The notes beneath the pieces were generated by a model. The model was not told the DNA's origin and made no database searches. It worked only from the letters and a program-made list of their open reading frames with translations. Below are positions 14,121 to 25,966 of a stretch of DNA of 64,000 nucleotides, in pieces. How positions within the stretch are numbered: the first letter of the stretch is position 1; each line of letters begins with the position of its first letter. The stretch covers positions 31,463,849 through 31,527,848 of the forward strand of contig OX388345.1 in the NCBI GenBank assembly GCA_947579665.1, read 5' to 3'. This DNA is from Sympetrum striolatum (Eukaryota; Arthropoda; Insecta; Odonata; Libellulidae). Made by a program: the position numbers and the translations under genes.

Positions 14121-15370
14121 TAAAATGATGGTGCAAATCGTTGGTTGGCTTAAATCATAGCCAAATCTTAAGTATGAAATATTTTAACACAAAATGTCAT
14201 ATCACAATACAAAATAATTTGTCTACATAAAAGACACACATAAATGGTGAATACTGGACTGATGGTTGGAACATTTATTACTTGAAACATGTTTAAAGTT
14301 GATATGGTTTGGCGTTACATTGTACACACAATACTTGGATACACACAGAAGGAAATAAATTTCCTTGTCACCAAGTAACTACGTTTCTTTCTTGTTTGCA
14401 CATTATATTTGTTTAAATATTTGTTTGAACTTGCCTTAGAATTACATTAAAAATTTACTTTTCTTAGAAAGTGAAAGAAACAATTGGTAATTACCCATTG
14501 CGTTTATGCTTTGCAAATTGGCAAATTCCGAAATTGTGAAGCAAATAGCTTATTAAGGCTATTAAAATGTTAAGCATTTAATATTGTGTAAAAAGTTTCG
14601 AATGGTAATTATTTATAACATGAATATATTGCAAATAAGTAGATAGCGAAATGATGGCTCAAATCAAAAGCTGATTGAAGGCGTAGTTAAATTAAAAGTA
14701 TGAAATATCCTAGAATGAAATGTGGAATCATATTTTACAGTTCTTTGTTATGATTTAACATAAATTGTTTGTACTGGACTGGACACGAGGGTGGTCCTTA
14801 TTTATAGGGCAAAAATTAATTTGGGAATTTCTTTCGGGCACCCCCTAAAGTTGTTTCATTTGTTTAGGAAATTATTTGTTTAAAATATTATTTGAATCAG
14901 ATAACGAAAATACGTGCCGCATCGTACATAAAGTTCATATTTTTTGTCAATTTTGGACATTTTTCGTTCACCACAGGTGATTACTGGGTCATTCTATTTT
15001 TTAATTGTTTTTATTCTATCATCAATTCATTGCTAAATATTAACTATGATATTTGTAAAATATTAATTAGATCGGCGCAGTAGTTTCCGAGATTCAGGTC
15101 AAATAGATAGTGCATGTTTCAATCTTTCGAAAATAAGGACCACCCTTATGCGACGCGTATTACTTACTCTCCCTTATCACGTCATATCTGAAGTCGATTT
15201 GGTTTGGAAGGCTATAGCGCAGTAGAAAGACACTTAGTAACTCTACCAGTTACAAAGCAACTTAAGGTTTCTTTCGTCTGTACACATTATATTTGTGTAA
15301 TTATTAGTGGAGGATAGTCTTAGAATTCATATACAATATTTTTTTCTGAAAGGTAACTAAAGTGAAAGTA
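14121..15370. repeat. Cluster of old, diverged direct repeats
   Basis: Two repeat pairs are visible. 14121-14265 resembles 14647-14786 (shared aaatgatggtgcaaatc / aaatgatggctcaaatc, agtatgaaatat, tactggact). 14381-14480 resembles 15265-15370 (shared tttctttc, cacattatatttgt, cttagaatt, agtgaaag). Just left of the second pair, ggaaataaatttccttgtcaccaagtaac recalls the arms of the fold-back element at 25871. Likely remnants of duplicated or nested non-autonomous elements. Confidence 0.5.
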
Positions 15371-15384
15371 AAGGTTAAAAAATT

Positions 15385-18300
15385 TGGTAGCATCAAATTG
15401 CATAAGATTATACAACACTTATAGATAACTTATGTTAGGTACTGCGAAAATATATTACTTTGAGACTATTGTAAGTGCATGTATAATGAGTTTAGCTTTC
15501 GTAGATCATTCTTCATTCTATTTTAAAAGCATTCCATTATTCAAGAACGTTTAGTGTGCATGTGGATTCTTTGGAGATCTTTTTTTCCAGTAATAAGGAA
15601 TATTTCTCTCTAAAAATGTCCCATAACCATGCAATCTCAGGGATCTATGAGAACTTGGTCATTCTGTTTCCTTTCATAATAAGAGACTTCGAAAAAATTA
15701 TGATTTTCCGCATAAAAATTAAGTGGAGGTACGGTTTTACATAATTGCTAAAACTCATCGCATAAGCTTTGGTTCGTTATTTTCATCGTATATATAATGA
15801 TTAATTATTATTTATCTATATTTAAAAATAGTTTTACGATGATTTTAGTAGATTTTTTATATTGTGGGCCCATGTATTTTCCTTATTCCCTTAGGGAGTC
15901 TTGTAATCTCTTAATATAAATAATTGTATTTATACACATTCCTATCGACAACTATATTTCTGCTCCTATATCTTCTTCCTCTCCTATTGCGATTTCAAAA
16001 TTTCGCAGTCCAAATTCATTAATATCCTCATCAGATTATTGTGTATTATTCATTCCTTACATTTCCGAAAGTTTTACGAAGATTTTTTTTTCGCGTTTTT
16101 TTATAATGTAGGTATATATCTTTCACTTTATATCTCCTTCCCCTAGCGAGACTTATTATAAATAATGATAAAATTGTATTGGCCTGTAAAAACAAACATA
16201 AGTATGAGTAAGACTAGTCAAATAGTCGTTTGAAACTCACAATACTACATAAGAGATAATTACATATAAATACATACATCATCAATTAGATAAGAGATAA
16301 TCAAACATACAGAAATATGCAAAAGCAAATACTTATAAACATATTTATACATTATAATATTTTTATGAATGAATTCATCTCCTTATAGGGTTCGTTGGCC
16401 GTAACCAGCAACAGTTATAATATAGCAAAACTTTATGAAAATGGCTACGCTCGTTCTCTGCCTCAACAATCCATGTTTACCCGTTGTCACCATACGTTCG
16501 TCGCGACGGGTAAACAAATACAAATAAATAGGTCGATCTTGGTCTCCCCACTTTCTGTATCTCTTCTCTTCTTGCTCTCCTATTGATACTTTAAAGTTTA
16601 AAAGTCCTCAGTGAATTCGTAACCCTATCAATTTTTCTCTCCTAGCGTGACATCCAAACCTCATTTTCCTTCCATTGGGTGCTCTTATCTCCCGCCTGCA
16701 TTTTAACTTCTTCCCTCTCTAATACTCATTCCCAACCTCATACTCTATTCCCTCCCACTTCCTTATCTCCTTCTACTTGGTAAAGAGCCTCTCCACCCAG
16801 ATGTTCGGATCGACGTCAGAATAAAAAGAGAGACCTCTCTTATTTTTCCCTCTTATTTCTTCCTTTTATCCCTTTGTCGGGAAATCTCTCGCTCCATCTT
16901 TTCCCTTCATTATTTTCATTTTTCCCCTTTTCCGCTTTTTTCTTCTCTAAAGCGTTTGCTAATTAAATTTAGATTGGCTGCGCGATTACATTTTTCTTTC
17001 CTTTTGGAACGCTTCTTTGCGGCGGTGATTTTGATGGCAAAGAGTGAGTGCCGGATTTGAAGGAAAATCGGGCAGTGAAGAAGGCTTTCTGAAGCCATTT
17101 CCAGTTCTTGCTAGCGAAGTTTTTCTCGTCCTTTTCTGTGTTATACTAATTGGGAAAAGGCTTAAGTTTTCTTTTATTCCGAAAGTTATTTCATTCGGTG
17201 CGACGCTTCCTAGATGTAAGTGGGAGTATCCTTTATGAATAGTTTTATCGATGTGAGGAATTTATACTGAAGTGTGAATCAAAACGAGTATTTAATCAAA
17301 GTATACCATCTTAGGAAGTCAGTGGGATTATACTTTTAAAATAAATGATATTCAAAATCTTAAAAAAGTACGTTTCGAAAGTTGCTTCGACTTTCGAAAA
17401 GATCAGGATTCTTTTAAATTAAATTTTTCTCCTCCCTCGGTCCCTTCACACTTGTATTTGCTAACCATTACCGAAATTAAATTCTGTGATTACCATTAAG
17501 ATTGGGTTTTCAAATTTTCCGCCCAAGTTTTCAAGTTTTTATCAACATTTCAGAATTTTTTCTCCGATAGCTGAGAATATGTACCAATGCTGTAAAAAAA
17601 CTCAGCGGGATATTTAGGAAGATATCCAAATAAAATTATTTTTGTAAGTTCTTAATTATGATTTCAATGAAAAATAATGAATTTTCTTTTCTAAAATGAA
17701 GAATCTTGGTCCCAACTTCAACGTCTATTTAAATATTAGAGCTTTGTTACTCCATCATGCACAGGTTACAGATATTGTAACCTTCTATGAGTTATGGCTA
17801 AAGTAATACATTCATTTTGACTCAGTTTATTCAAATTGCTCGGTTTTTGGTAACGGTAGGTTGGGTAGGCTTTTAACTTAAAGGAGGCGCGACTGACGCT
17901 ATTGCTGAAGCCGTATTTATAACTTTTTAATATTAAACGAAATATGCTCTTATAAAGCTCAAATATTATCTCTTACACCATATTTTCTCATAATTTTATT
18001 TCTGTATTTTCCTCGAAGATGTTCTATCTTTCTCAAAATAAAGTTTTCATCTAAATCAATCCTCATTCTTAATTCATTAGCAGATTATTTCAGTAACTCA
18101 ATGAGCTACTTTTATAATAAGATCTCATCAGGAAGTTAACGTTATTGATCAAAAGATAAACCTTTCTATTTTAAGATTCTATTTTTAATTCTTGAAAGGG
18201 AAATTATTTTTTTTTAACTCAATAGTGATCCTTCCACCTAAGAAACTTGCATTACTTCAGATTACTGAATCGTAAAAAGTCTCGATTTTAATTAATAATC

Positions 18301-18756
18301 CCACCACTTATATTATAGCAGTTTTCATCATTATTTGGTGTTTTAATTTTTGGTTAAATGAAGTCCTATCGCCGTTCTTTCACTACTACGAGGATAATTG
18401 GAGCTCTGGAAGTCCAAGAAACAGCTGAAAACAATATCCAAGCGATTTGCTTGTCTTCGGTGTGACGCAGCGTTCTGTATCATCTTGACCTCTCTCTGGC
18501 GCAGAATAAATTTCCCCACATCAAATATCGTCACCATATTGTCCACGGACTCCCGTAATTCTATTCCATTTTCGTCCTCTGCTTTCGTCATTCGCTCCGC
18601 CTACTCTCTTCCTTATTCCCGCTACCTCAACTCTCAAACATTTCCCTTCGCTTCCGCCTTCAAGAATCCTCGCAGCGTATGAATAGTCGAAGTTTTCAAG
18701 TTCTTTCCGACTGTGAAACACGATTATTTGATACCGTTTACGAGCTCCAGTTGAAA
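15385..18756. other. Non-coding, nothing recognised
   Basis: AT-rich with a T/C-rich section at about 16620-16930. Short ORFs show no homology I recognise and no consistent splice context. Confidence 0.45.
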
Positions 18757-18853
18757 GTAAGTTACGGAATATTCTGCTCTGTCATGTTTAAACGTCTTCG
18801 AATAAGTTCTCGCAGACAATATGCGTACCAAAAACTAGTACCGAAAATTCAAG
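18757..18853 (+). repeat. Direct repeat copy 1 (partner at 19525-19620)
   Basis: Shares the line aatattctgctctgtc-(a/g)(t/c)gtttaaac-(g/c)tcttc-aaataagttct with 19525-19620 and ends attcaag in both. The copies are about 767 bp apart, with a palindromic insertion and a LINE 3' end between them. Several mismatches imply an old duplication. Confidence 0.75.
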
Positions 18854-18884
18854 AATAAATGAATTGGAATGTGTGAAAGGTATG

Positions 18885-19087
18885 AAAGACTTGGTTCTTT
18901 CCCGGCGAATATGATGAATAAATTCCTCTCGGGTTCCCAGCCGGGTTAAGTTGGTGTATTCCACCGACGTTTCGACCACAGACTCAGCAGCCATTCTTCA
19001 ACCCTGAATATGGCTGCTGAGCCTGTGGCCGAAACGTCGGTGGAATACACCAACTTAACCCGGCTGGGAACCCGAGAGTAATTTATT
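18885..19087. mobile_element. Palindromic insertion with 13-bp flanking direct repeats, Penelope-like sequence suspected
   Basis: Two arms of about 77 bp (18919-18996 and 19008-19086) are nearly perfect reverse complements, with a loop of about 12 nt. Both carry the motif gtttcg/cgaaacgtcggtggaatac and ggctgctgag. The insertion is bracketed by identical 13-bp direct repeats tgtgaaaggtatg at 18872-18884 and 19088-19100, as expected for a target-site duplication. From memory, gctgctgag...cgaaacgtcgg resembles terminal repeats of Penelope-like elements, which are often inverted; that assignment needs a database match. Confidence 0.7.
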
Positions 19088-19100
19088 TGTGAAAGGTATG

Positions 19101-19270
19101 TTTATTTATTTGTTTATTTATTACACAATACCGAGGCAATTTGTCGCAATGACAGGTGGCGACGTTAACTTATATCACAAACAATACAATATACAATATA
19201 TGTATGCAATGCAATAACAATACAATATTAATACAATATACAACTACAATAATTTTCAATTTAGCCTAGG
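19101..19270 (-). mobile_element. 3' end of a 5'-truncated LINE (minus strand)
   Basis: Read on the minus strand: a 3' UTR-like segment with ttgcgacaaattgcctcggtattgtg, followed by a (taaataaa)-type tail at 19101-19122. Such a cg-containing tract ending in attgtgtaataaataaa is common at LINE 3' termini in invertebrates. No coding part remains. Its tail abuts the 13-bp repeat of the neighbouring palindromic insertion. The 5' limit is uncertain. Confidence 0.5.
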
Positions 19271-19524
19271 CTTGCAAAAAATCTACAGACACACTTCATA
19301 CAGCATCTATATTAAAACATTCATCTTATGAATTCGTGAAAGCTTTAAATATATGTACAATTATGTATTATCCGATCAGAAACGACACTGCTAACCAACT
19401 ACATAAAAGTTTAAAAAATTAATACCAAAAAACAATCACAAAAATATAAATGTACAGTACATATATTTCTCATAAGATATGTAATATACTGTTATTTTAT
19501 AACTTTTATAAGTTGCATTTGTAT

Positions 19525-19620
19525 TAAGTTAAGAAATATTCTGCTCTGTCGCGTTTAAACCTCTTCAAATAAGTTCTAACTGAGAATATGCTTCTCAAAA
19601 CCTACTGCCGAAGATTCAAG
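19525..19620 (+). repeat. Direct repeat copy 2 (partner at 18757-18853)
   Basis: Second copy of the roughly 96-bp duplicated segment; same end points (starts aagtta(a/c)gaaatatt, ends attcaag). Confidence 0.75.
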
Positions 19621-22600
19621 GCTTCGAATTCCATGGTAAAGGTGTGTCATATGAATAAAACACTCGATCATAGTGCGTGATAACTTTTATCTTTAAAAGC
19701 ACTCATGGAATCTTTAAGATATCAACTGAATTGAAATTTTGGTTTCTCTCGACGGAAGAAGTCTCCCCCATACACATTATATTTCGCATATTTATCTTTC
19801 GAGATCCAGACTTTTCTGAGATGTTATTTGCGAGTCGTTAGATAAAAGGCATTTCCTCGAATACGCCCGACGTCGTTGATTTTCCGGTGGACGTTTTGAG
19901 AAGTTCCCGCCGCTATTCAGACCGTCTTAAAGGGAATTTCCTCTTTGAATGATTTGAGATTTTCGTGAGTTCTCGCGGCTTTTACTGAAAGCTGCCAAGA
20001 AGAAGGAGATCTAAATAAGTTCAACCTTTGCATTAGAACTGAAAGCCTGTTATCGGCTTTCGGGTGGCTTACTTTATTGGCTTTTCTGGTTCCTTAAACG
20101 CCATAGAGTTTTAGCGGTGGATATTAATTTTCTTACAAAATGTTCCGAGCGATAAAGTACAACATTTTTAAGTCTGAGGAATTTTTGTGTAAATTTAACT
20201 GCATTAGGTATAGTTATTTCGTGTAAACTTGAATTAGTACATCATGCCAACTAATACTTCTCGTGTACCTGGAGATGCGAGATCTTGATGATGCAAATTA
20301 ATTGGAAATATCGGAAGCTACGTAGCAGAACCGCACCAGAATACACTAATGGTACCTAAAAAATTTTTCAAAACATTTTTTTATCTGACAAAGAGAAAAT
20401 TTTATTTTGTGGTAGCTCTTTTACGCATATTTTATTGAGTAAGTAAATTTGCATTACATTATATGGAAATATAAATTTTCCTCCTTTTATTAGATTTTTA
20501 GGCAACAAATGGAAACGTTGAGAGTATCAACTACTGAAATTGAATCATAAATTAAGTATAATTTTATTAGGAAAGGGTTATAGTGTCTTTGCAAATAAGG
20601 GCGTTCACAAAGGGAAAAAAATATAATTGTAAAATGGTTCATATTATTATTATTTGCGGTGGAAATTAAATATTTCAAAAGACCTTTTGAAGTGGTTAAT
20701 TGCAAAAAAAGTATATTTTGATGGTTCTTTAACGCTCAGTTTTTTCGTCTAAGCAAATAGATATTATACTATAAGATTATTTCTGTGTAACTAGTTCCAA
20801 ATACCTCCTTTGAATGGACTTTTTTGCGCAACGTCATCATTAGCATTCGTTAGCAACTCCTTTCTCGAAACATCTCATTCATCCAACTAATCCTATTATT
20901 TATTACGTAAATTCCAAACCAGAAAATTACCTGAAAAAGTTTCCTCAAGCCCTCCTGCGCTTCGTATAATCCTCGAAAATTCCACGATGAATGGGAGCTT
21001 TTCGGTGGAAAGCCAAGTGCGAAAAAACAGCGGTCAAGGACGTAAACGCCGTATGTTCATCTCACCTTCGTCTATCCATTCACCTGCTAATTGCCACATC
21101 CGCGGAGTTCTCGCGGCAGAATCGGATTAAAAAGAAAACGCGAGAGAATCGCTTCCGCTAATTGTTTCGGATATTTTAAAGCGGCGGGGAGGGGACATTT
21201 GCCAACGCTCCCCATAATCGGAGCACATTTGAAGCGAAAACAAATGCTCGTTGCCATGACTTCGCGGGGCGAGAGCTGATTGGTTGTCAGAACAGGGCGT
21301 GACATGCGGACGGCGTTTGCTTTCCTCGAGTTCGCCGACCCTCGACTCACTTAAGACCTTTCGTTCGACGATATCACTTCAACCCCGTACCCTCCTTCGG
21401 ATGCAATATAGCTTAAAGGGAGGAGATGCCCCGTCCTCAAATACGATGATCTATAAAGCATTCATTAATTGAATCTTATTGCCTCGCTCTAATGTAATTA
21501 CCTCCCCGGCTTAATATTTTCTGTTTCAATCAAATTACCCACTAATAAAAACTGCTTGTGTTTGTGAATAGCGTTTTCTGGGATACGGACCGAGAAGGAA
21601 ACCATCTTGAATTCCGTGGATATGAGTTTTCCGGAGGGGAATTCCGTAATACTTTCTTTGCCTTTCCGTAAATGAGCATCTTTGGAATGATATTAAATTA
21701 AAAACGCATTTCTGATGTAGGGCTTCACTGAAAGAAATAATGGAAGGATAGAGATCAAAAAGTAGGAAATATCGATGTAGAAAATCTTCATACATGAAAG
21801 ATAAATATTAAAATCTTCTTTGAATCAAATCGTATTCAATTTTAGTAATTAAACATGCTCGTATTTATAAACCTTTGTCCTCTGGATATAAATTAATTGT
21901 GGAAGAGTTGTCTTTTTGTTAGCTATAATTTGATGAAATTCTCACCTCGTCGATATTAAGTAATTTAAACATTCTTTGAACTAACAAATAAAACTAATGG
22001 CATTTATACTCGAATTATAATAAATTCAAATTTCTTAAACATTAGTACCGATCCATCTATCATTATTTCTAAATATACATTATTATTTGCATAAATACAA
22101 AAGTCTTAATCTTGAACGAAATTGGGAGTTAGCTTTGCTCAAATTTAGAGTTCTTTGTACAATAAATTTTTAACTAATGCATTACACGAATCATTTTCAA
22201 AGAGACTCGATGTTTTGCATGATATTGCCCTACTTTTGACCTCTCCTGGGTTAAATTGGATTCTTAATGAATAGTACGATGTATGTATGCTATCACTTAA
22301 TCGCTATGGAGATGAGATAAATAGAAAGGGCATATGCGCTAGCCTCACTTACTACCGTAGCCCTACTTTACTCAAATCTAATACAACGACGCAGATCGTG
22401 GATTTTTTCCCCTTGACCTATATCTCTTGCCTCATATGCACCCATATTCATAGGCATGTAATTTCTTGATTGCGATCATTCGAAACCTATGTTTATAACG
22501 TAAAATAATACACACTTCAATTGTCCTTCACATGTTATTCTCTCACATGGAAACTACATACCCAATAATTACATTAAACACAATTAAACAAATGCCTTAT

Positions 22601-25600
22601 AAGAATAATACCTGGTATCAAGATCGGGTTAATATGATGATGAATAATAGAATTGTGATCAAAAGAAATAATTATATACAACTTAAAATAAGGCCTTGGT
22701 TCGGATATCTTTAAGAATTTTAATTAAATAAATAGAAGTCACCGCCGTTTTAAAATGGAAAATAAAACCTGTCACATTTTCTTGAAATATGACGATAGTT
22801 TTTAAATTAAAAGTAATATTCCTCAAGGATGAATATATTTTTTTCAAAATTATACTAATGTTCCATTCGAAGTTATTCTTTCTACAATATTAAGAGGAGG
22901 GATTTGTAATCAATCAGAATTTAATTAAATGTAATCTACTGGCTCACATTGTGGTCTAATATTTCCTTATCGAATCTGGCTCCCGGTACTAGTGAAATAT
23001 TATGGCAAAGGATATATTATTTAATTTTTTTATAACTCCGCTTTTATAAAAAAATTAACCTAGTCTATACGTCAAACATACCTGAATATGACATTGCGAA
23101 GTCGAAACCGGTCGCATTTATTGATAAAAATTGAAATTTTCTTCTTTATAATCGATTTTATTTTTTCAATTCTTCATGAAATTTTATTCGTAACTGAATA
23201 AGGATCTTATTGTTTATCCCTATCTTCATTAAAACATTGATCAGCAATAGTTTAGGTAGTAGGCAGGGTAAATAAACTTCGGTTGCTTGATATTTTTATT
23301 TAACGTTCATATTATTCTATTTGGTCCACTATTTTTTTAGCATAATAGCTATCAAGAGTATCCTCTAATTTAATTTAAAGTTGTTTATGTCCTCTTGAAT
23401 CCTACTTTCAACAATTAAGTGGAAAGCCCACTTTCAACAACTAAGCCCACGAGGAGTTGTAGGAAAAGTTCAACTTAACGAAGAAACAATGGATTCCAAC
23501 CTAGTTGGCCAGAGTATCTCTCCAGCTTTGCTATATTTCTTACTTCATAAAGGAGCCTCTAAAGGCTTACAACTTTTTCCTACCTATCTCCGCTATGCGT
23601 ATGAGTTAAAATACGATATCACGAAAAGAAATTCATTAACTAGCCGCGAAGCGCAGGTCTTTCATTTCTAGTTTTTTTAGAGGAACCCATTAACTCTTAT
23701 TAATGGTAATTGAAGTAATTTTCTTTCCTTGCCACCTTTAGCCAGAGAACATAACTATCGAAATAGAGCCTTACATTTTCAGGGAAGGAGTTTTAGTGCT
23801 AATAAATAACCCTTTTTGTCGTTTTAGCACACTACATAAAGGGGTTTCTCTGTTTACTGGCTTACATACGTCTCAATCAAGAAGGAAACTAAAATTTAAT
23901 AAGTTAAGGGAAGGAGAACGTAAAGGATTACTGCTCGGCAAAGTAGTTAAATGTCATAAAAAGTTTCATCACAACGCTTAAGCTATAGCTTCTGAGGTAC
24001 GACGCGAGATTTTAAATATAGCCCATAACTACCAATGTTTTCCCTATGCGGCCTAGTTAGTTTCGAGCTGTTCTAGTATGGATATCATATTGTCGATAGT
24101 ATTTGTAACATACAACTATTATTTACATTTAATGCGCTTCAGTTAGTACAGAGTCTTCCTTAAATAATTGAAGTGTATAAAGTGATTTCAATAGATTTCA
24201 ATAAGTATGCAATTTATTTTTAATACCTTTAATGCTATGCTTAAAAAAAAATATTTTCGAATAATAATATTTAGCAAATAACAGATTTCTCCCTAATGTG
24301 GACAGTTATGGAAATGTTAGATGCGTTAGACTTTATTTAATCCTATTCTCGTATGCACCAACGCTTCGCTAAATAATATTTAACCCAGTTACGTGCTCTT
24401 CCATAATTTTTGTATAAAAATCGATAAATAAATTGATTTAGAATTTTTATGTCATATTTAAAAAAACGGATTTAATTTTTGCTTAATGAGATATCATATA
24501 CGATATAGATAAATTGGCAGATAATATACTATATTATAAAACTGGTGTATTTATCGATATTCATATGATAATATTAATTGATTTTACATAATTTAAGAGA
24601 AAGTCCACAATTTCAATGCAATTTTGACTCTATTCTAGCATTTTATTGATCTAATTTGTATTTTTAGCTCTAAATCCGAGAGGAGTTTAATGTGTTAATT
24701 TAAAATTTTAAGAGAGGAATGCACTCAATTTACCTGATAAGTAGCTGTGCCTGAAATAAAGTATATATCTTTTCACCTTTCAACGATCAAAAATAACCTG
24801 CAAGTACAGCTGACAGCAAAAAAAAGTTACCACCCCTGACCCACCAAGAAATTCTAAGTCCAAATTTCGGGCCGGCGAGCCTTTCTCTCGAGAAGGGAGG
24901 GAGAGAAAAGAAAGATGCAGGACATGCTCCGTTACGCTAGCTCGGCTCTCGCGTTTGGATGGAGAATTTTCGTTATTTATATAAAAATCATTTACTACTA
25001 TCAATTATCTGCCGCAACATTTGATGTGTTAACGCGTACTATTGAATTTGACGACGATCAACTGGAAGATAACTAAAGAAATGAATCGAATGGAATGCAG
25101 CAATCAAAGTAACTCTCACTTTAATTTTCGATAACAGATTATTAAATCATTTCCAAAACAATACAAATGAATTTAACTGAATACAAAATTCGGTATCAAA
25201 TTAACTCACATTTCGTTTTTCGAAAATCGATCGTTTAAATCACTTCCAACGATTGATTATGCTCATCAATGTGAACGAAACCAGCAACTATTCTCTTCTT
25301 CTTTATTTCAAATAGGCCAAAAAGCAGGATCTCGGTTTCAACAATGGCATTTGTCGTCAGGGGGGCCGGCTGTTCATACTCACAAAAATTTTCGTGTATT
25401 CCGTAAAAAATCTCAAAATTCAATTCGGAAACAACAATAAACGACCAAAATAAGGTTTTCTATTCATTTACTCTACTATTGGTTCTTGTCTCAATCTCGT
25501 ATGACTATTATTTTTAATTTAATTTTGCAAAAGAAATGAAGCATGCAGCGACAAAAATGAACTTTACGTTCATTTCTTACGGAAATGCTTTGACTTGTCT

Positions 25601-25870
25601 GGGATCGAAGCAAGGACGAAGTGTCACCATTTTTTTACAATATAAACACTTTCGTATATATATATTTGAATGCAATGTTCTATAAAAATTTCAAGTCAAT
25701 CGACCAAGTGATTTTTGAGTTTTGCGGGCAGAAACATATGCAGGCTGAATTTTGCTGAAAACATAAGATATGTGCATAATTCGGTGGATTATTATAATTT
25801 AATTTGATTCCTTTTACAACCCTTTCGTTTAACTTTCCCAATTGAAAAGCGTTCTATCATGAAGAGAAAT
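19621..25870. other. Non-coding; one CpG-rich island-like patch at 21040-21400
   Basis: No gene recognised. The patch at 21040-21400 is GC/CpG-rich with cgcgg, gcggcgggg and cgcggggcgag motifs and an ATTGG (inverted CCAAT) at about 21279. It is open in several frames on both strands, as GC-rich DNA tends to be. It looks like a possible promoter or enhancer but has no clear TATA/Inr. Around 24840-24960 a second purine-rich, moderately GC-rich patch occurs. Confidence 0.4.
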
Positions 25871-25966
25871 AACTAAGGAATAAACACAAGGAAATAAAAG
25901 TTCCACATCTTCCACACAAAAAGTCGTGTAACTTTGACAAAGTTATTTATTTCCTTGTGCTTAGTT
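25871..25966. mobile_element. Small fold-back (MITE-like) element, 96 bp
   Basis: The left arm aactaag-gaataaa-cacaaggaaataa pairs with the right arm ttatttccttgtg-cttagtt. The outer aactaag/cttagtt and inner cacaaggaaataa/ttatttccttgtg blocks are exact complements, with a 7-nt offset on the left arm. A second nested inverted repeat (aactttg...caaagtt) lies inside. No coding capacity; no target-site duplication identified. Confidence 0.6.
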
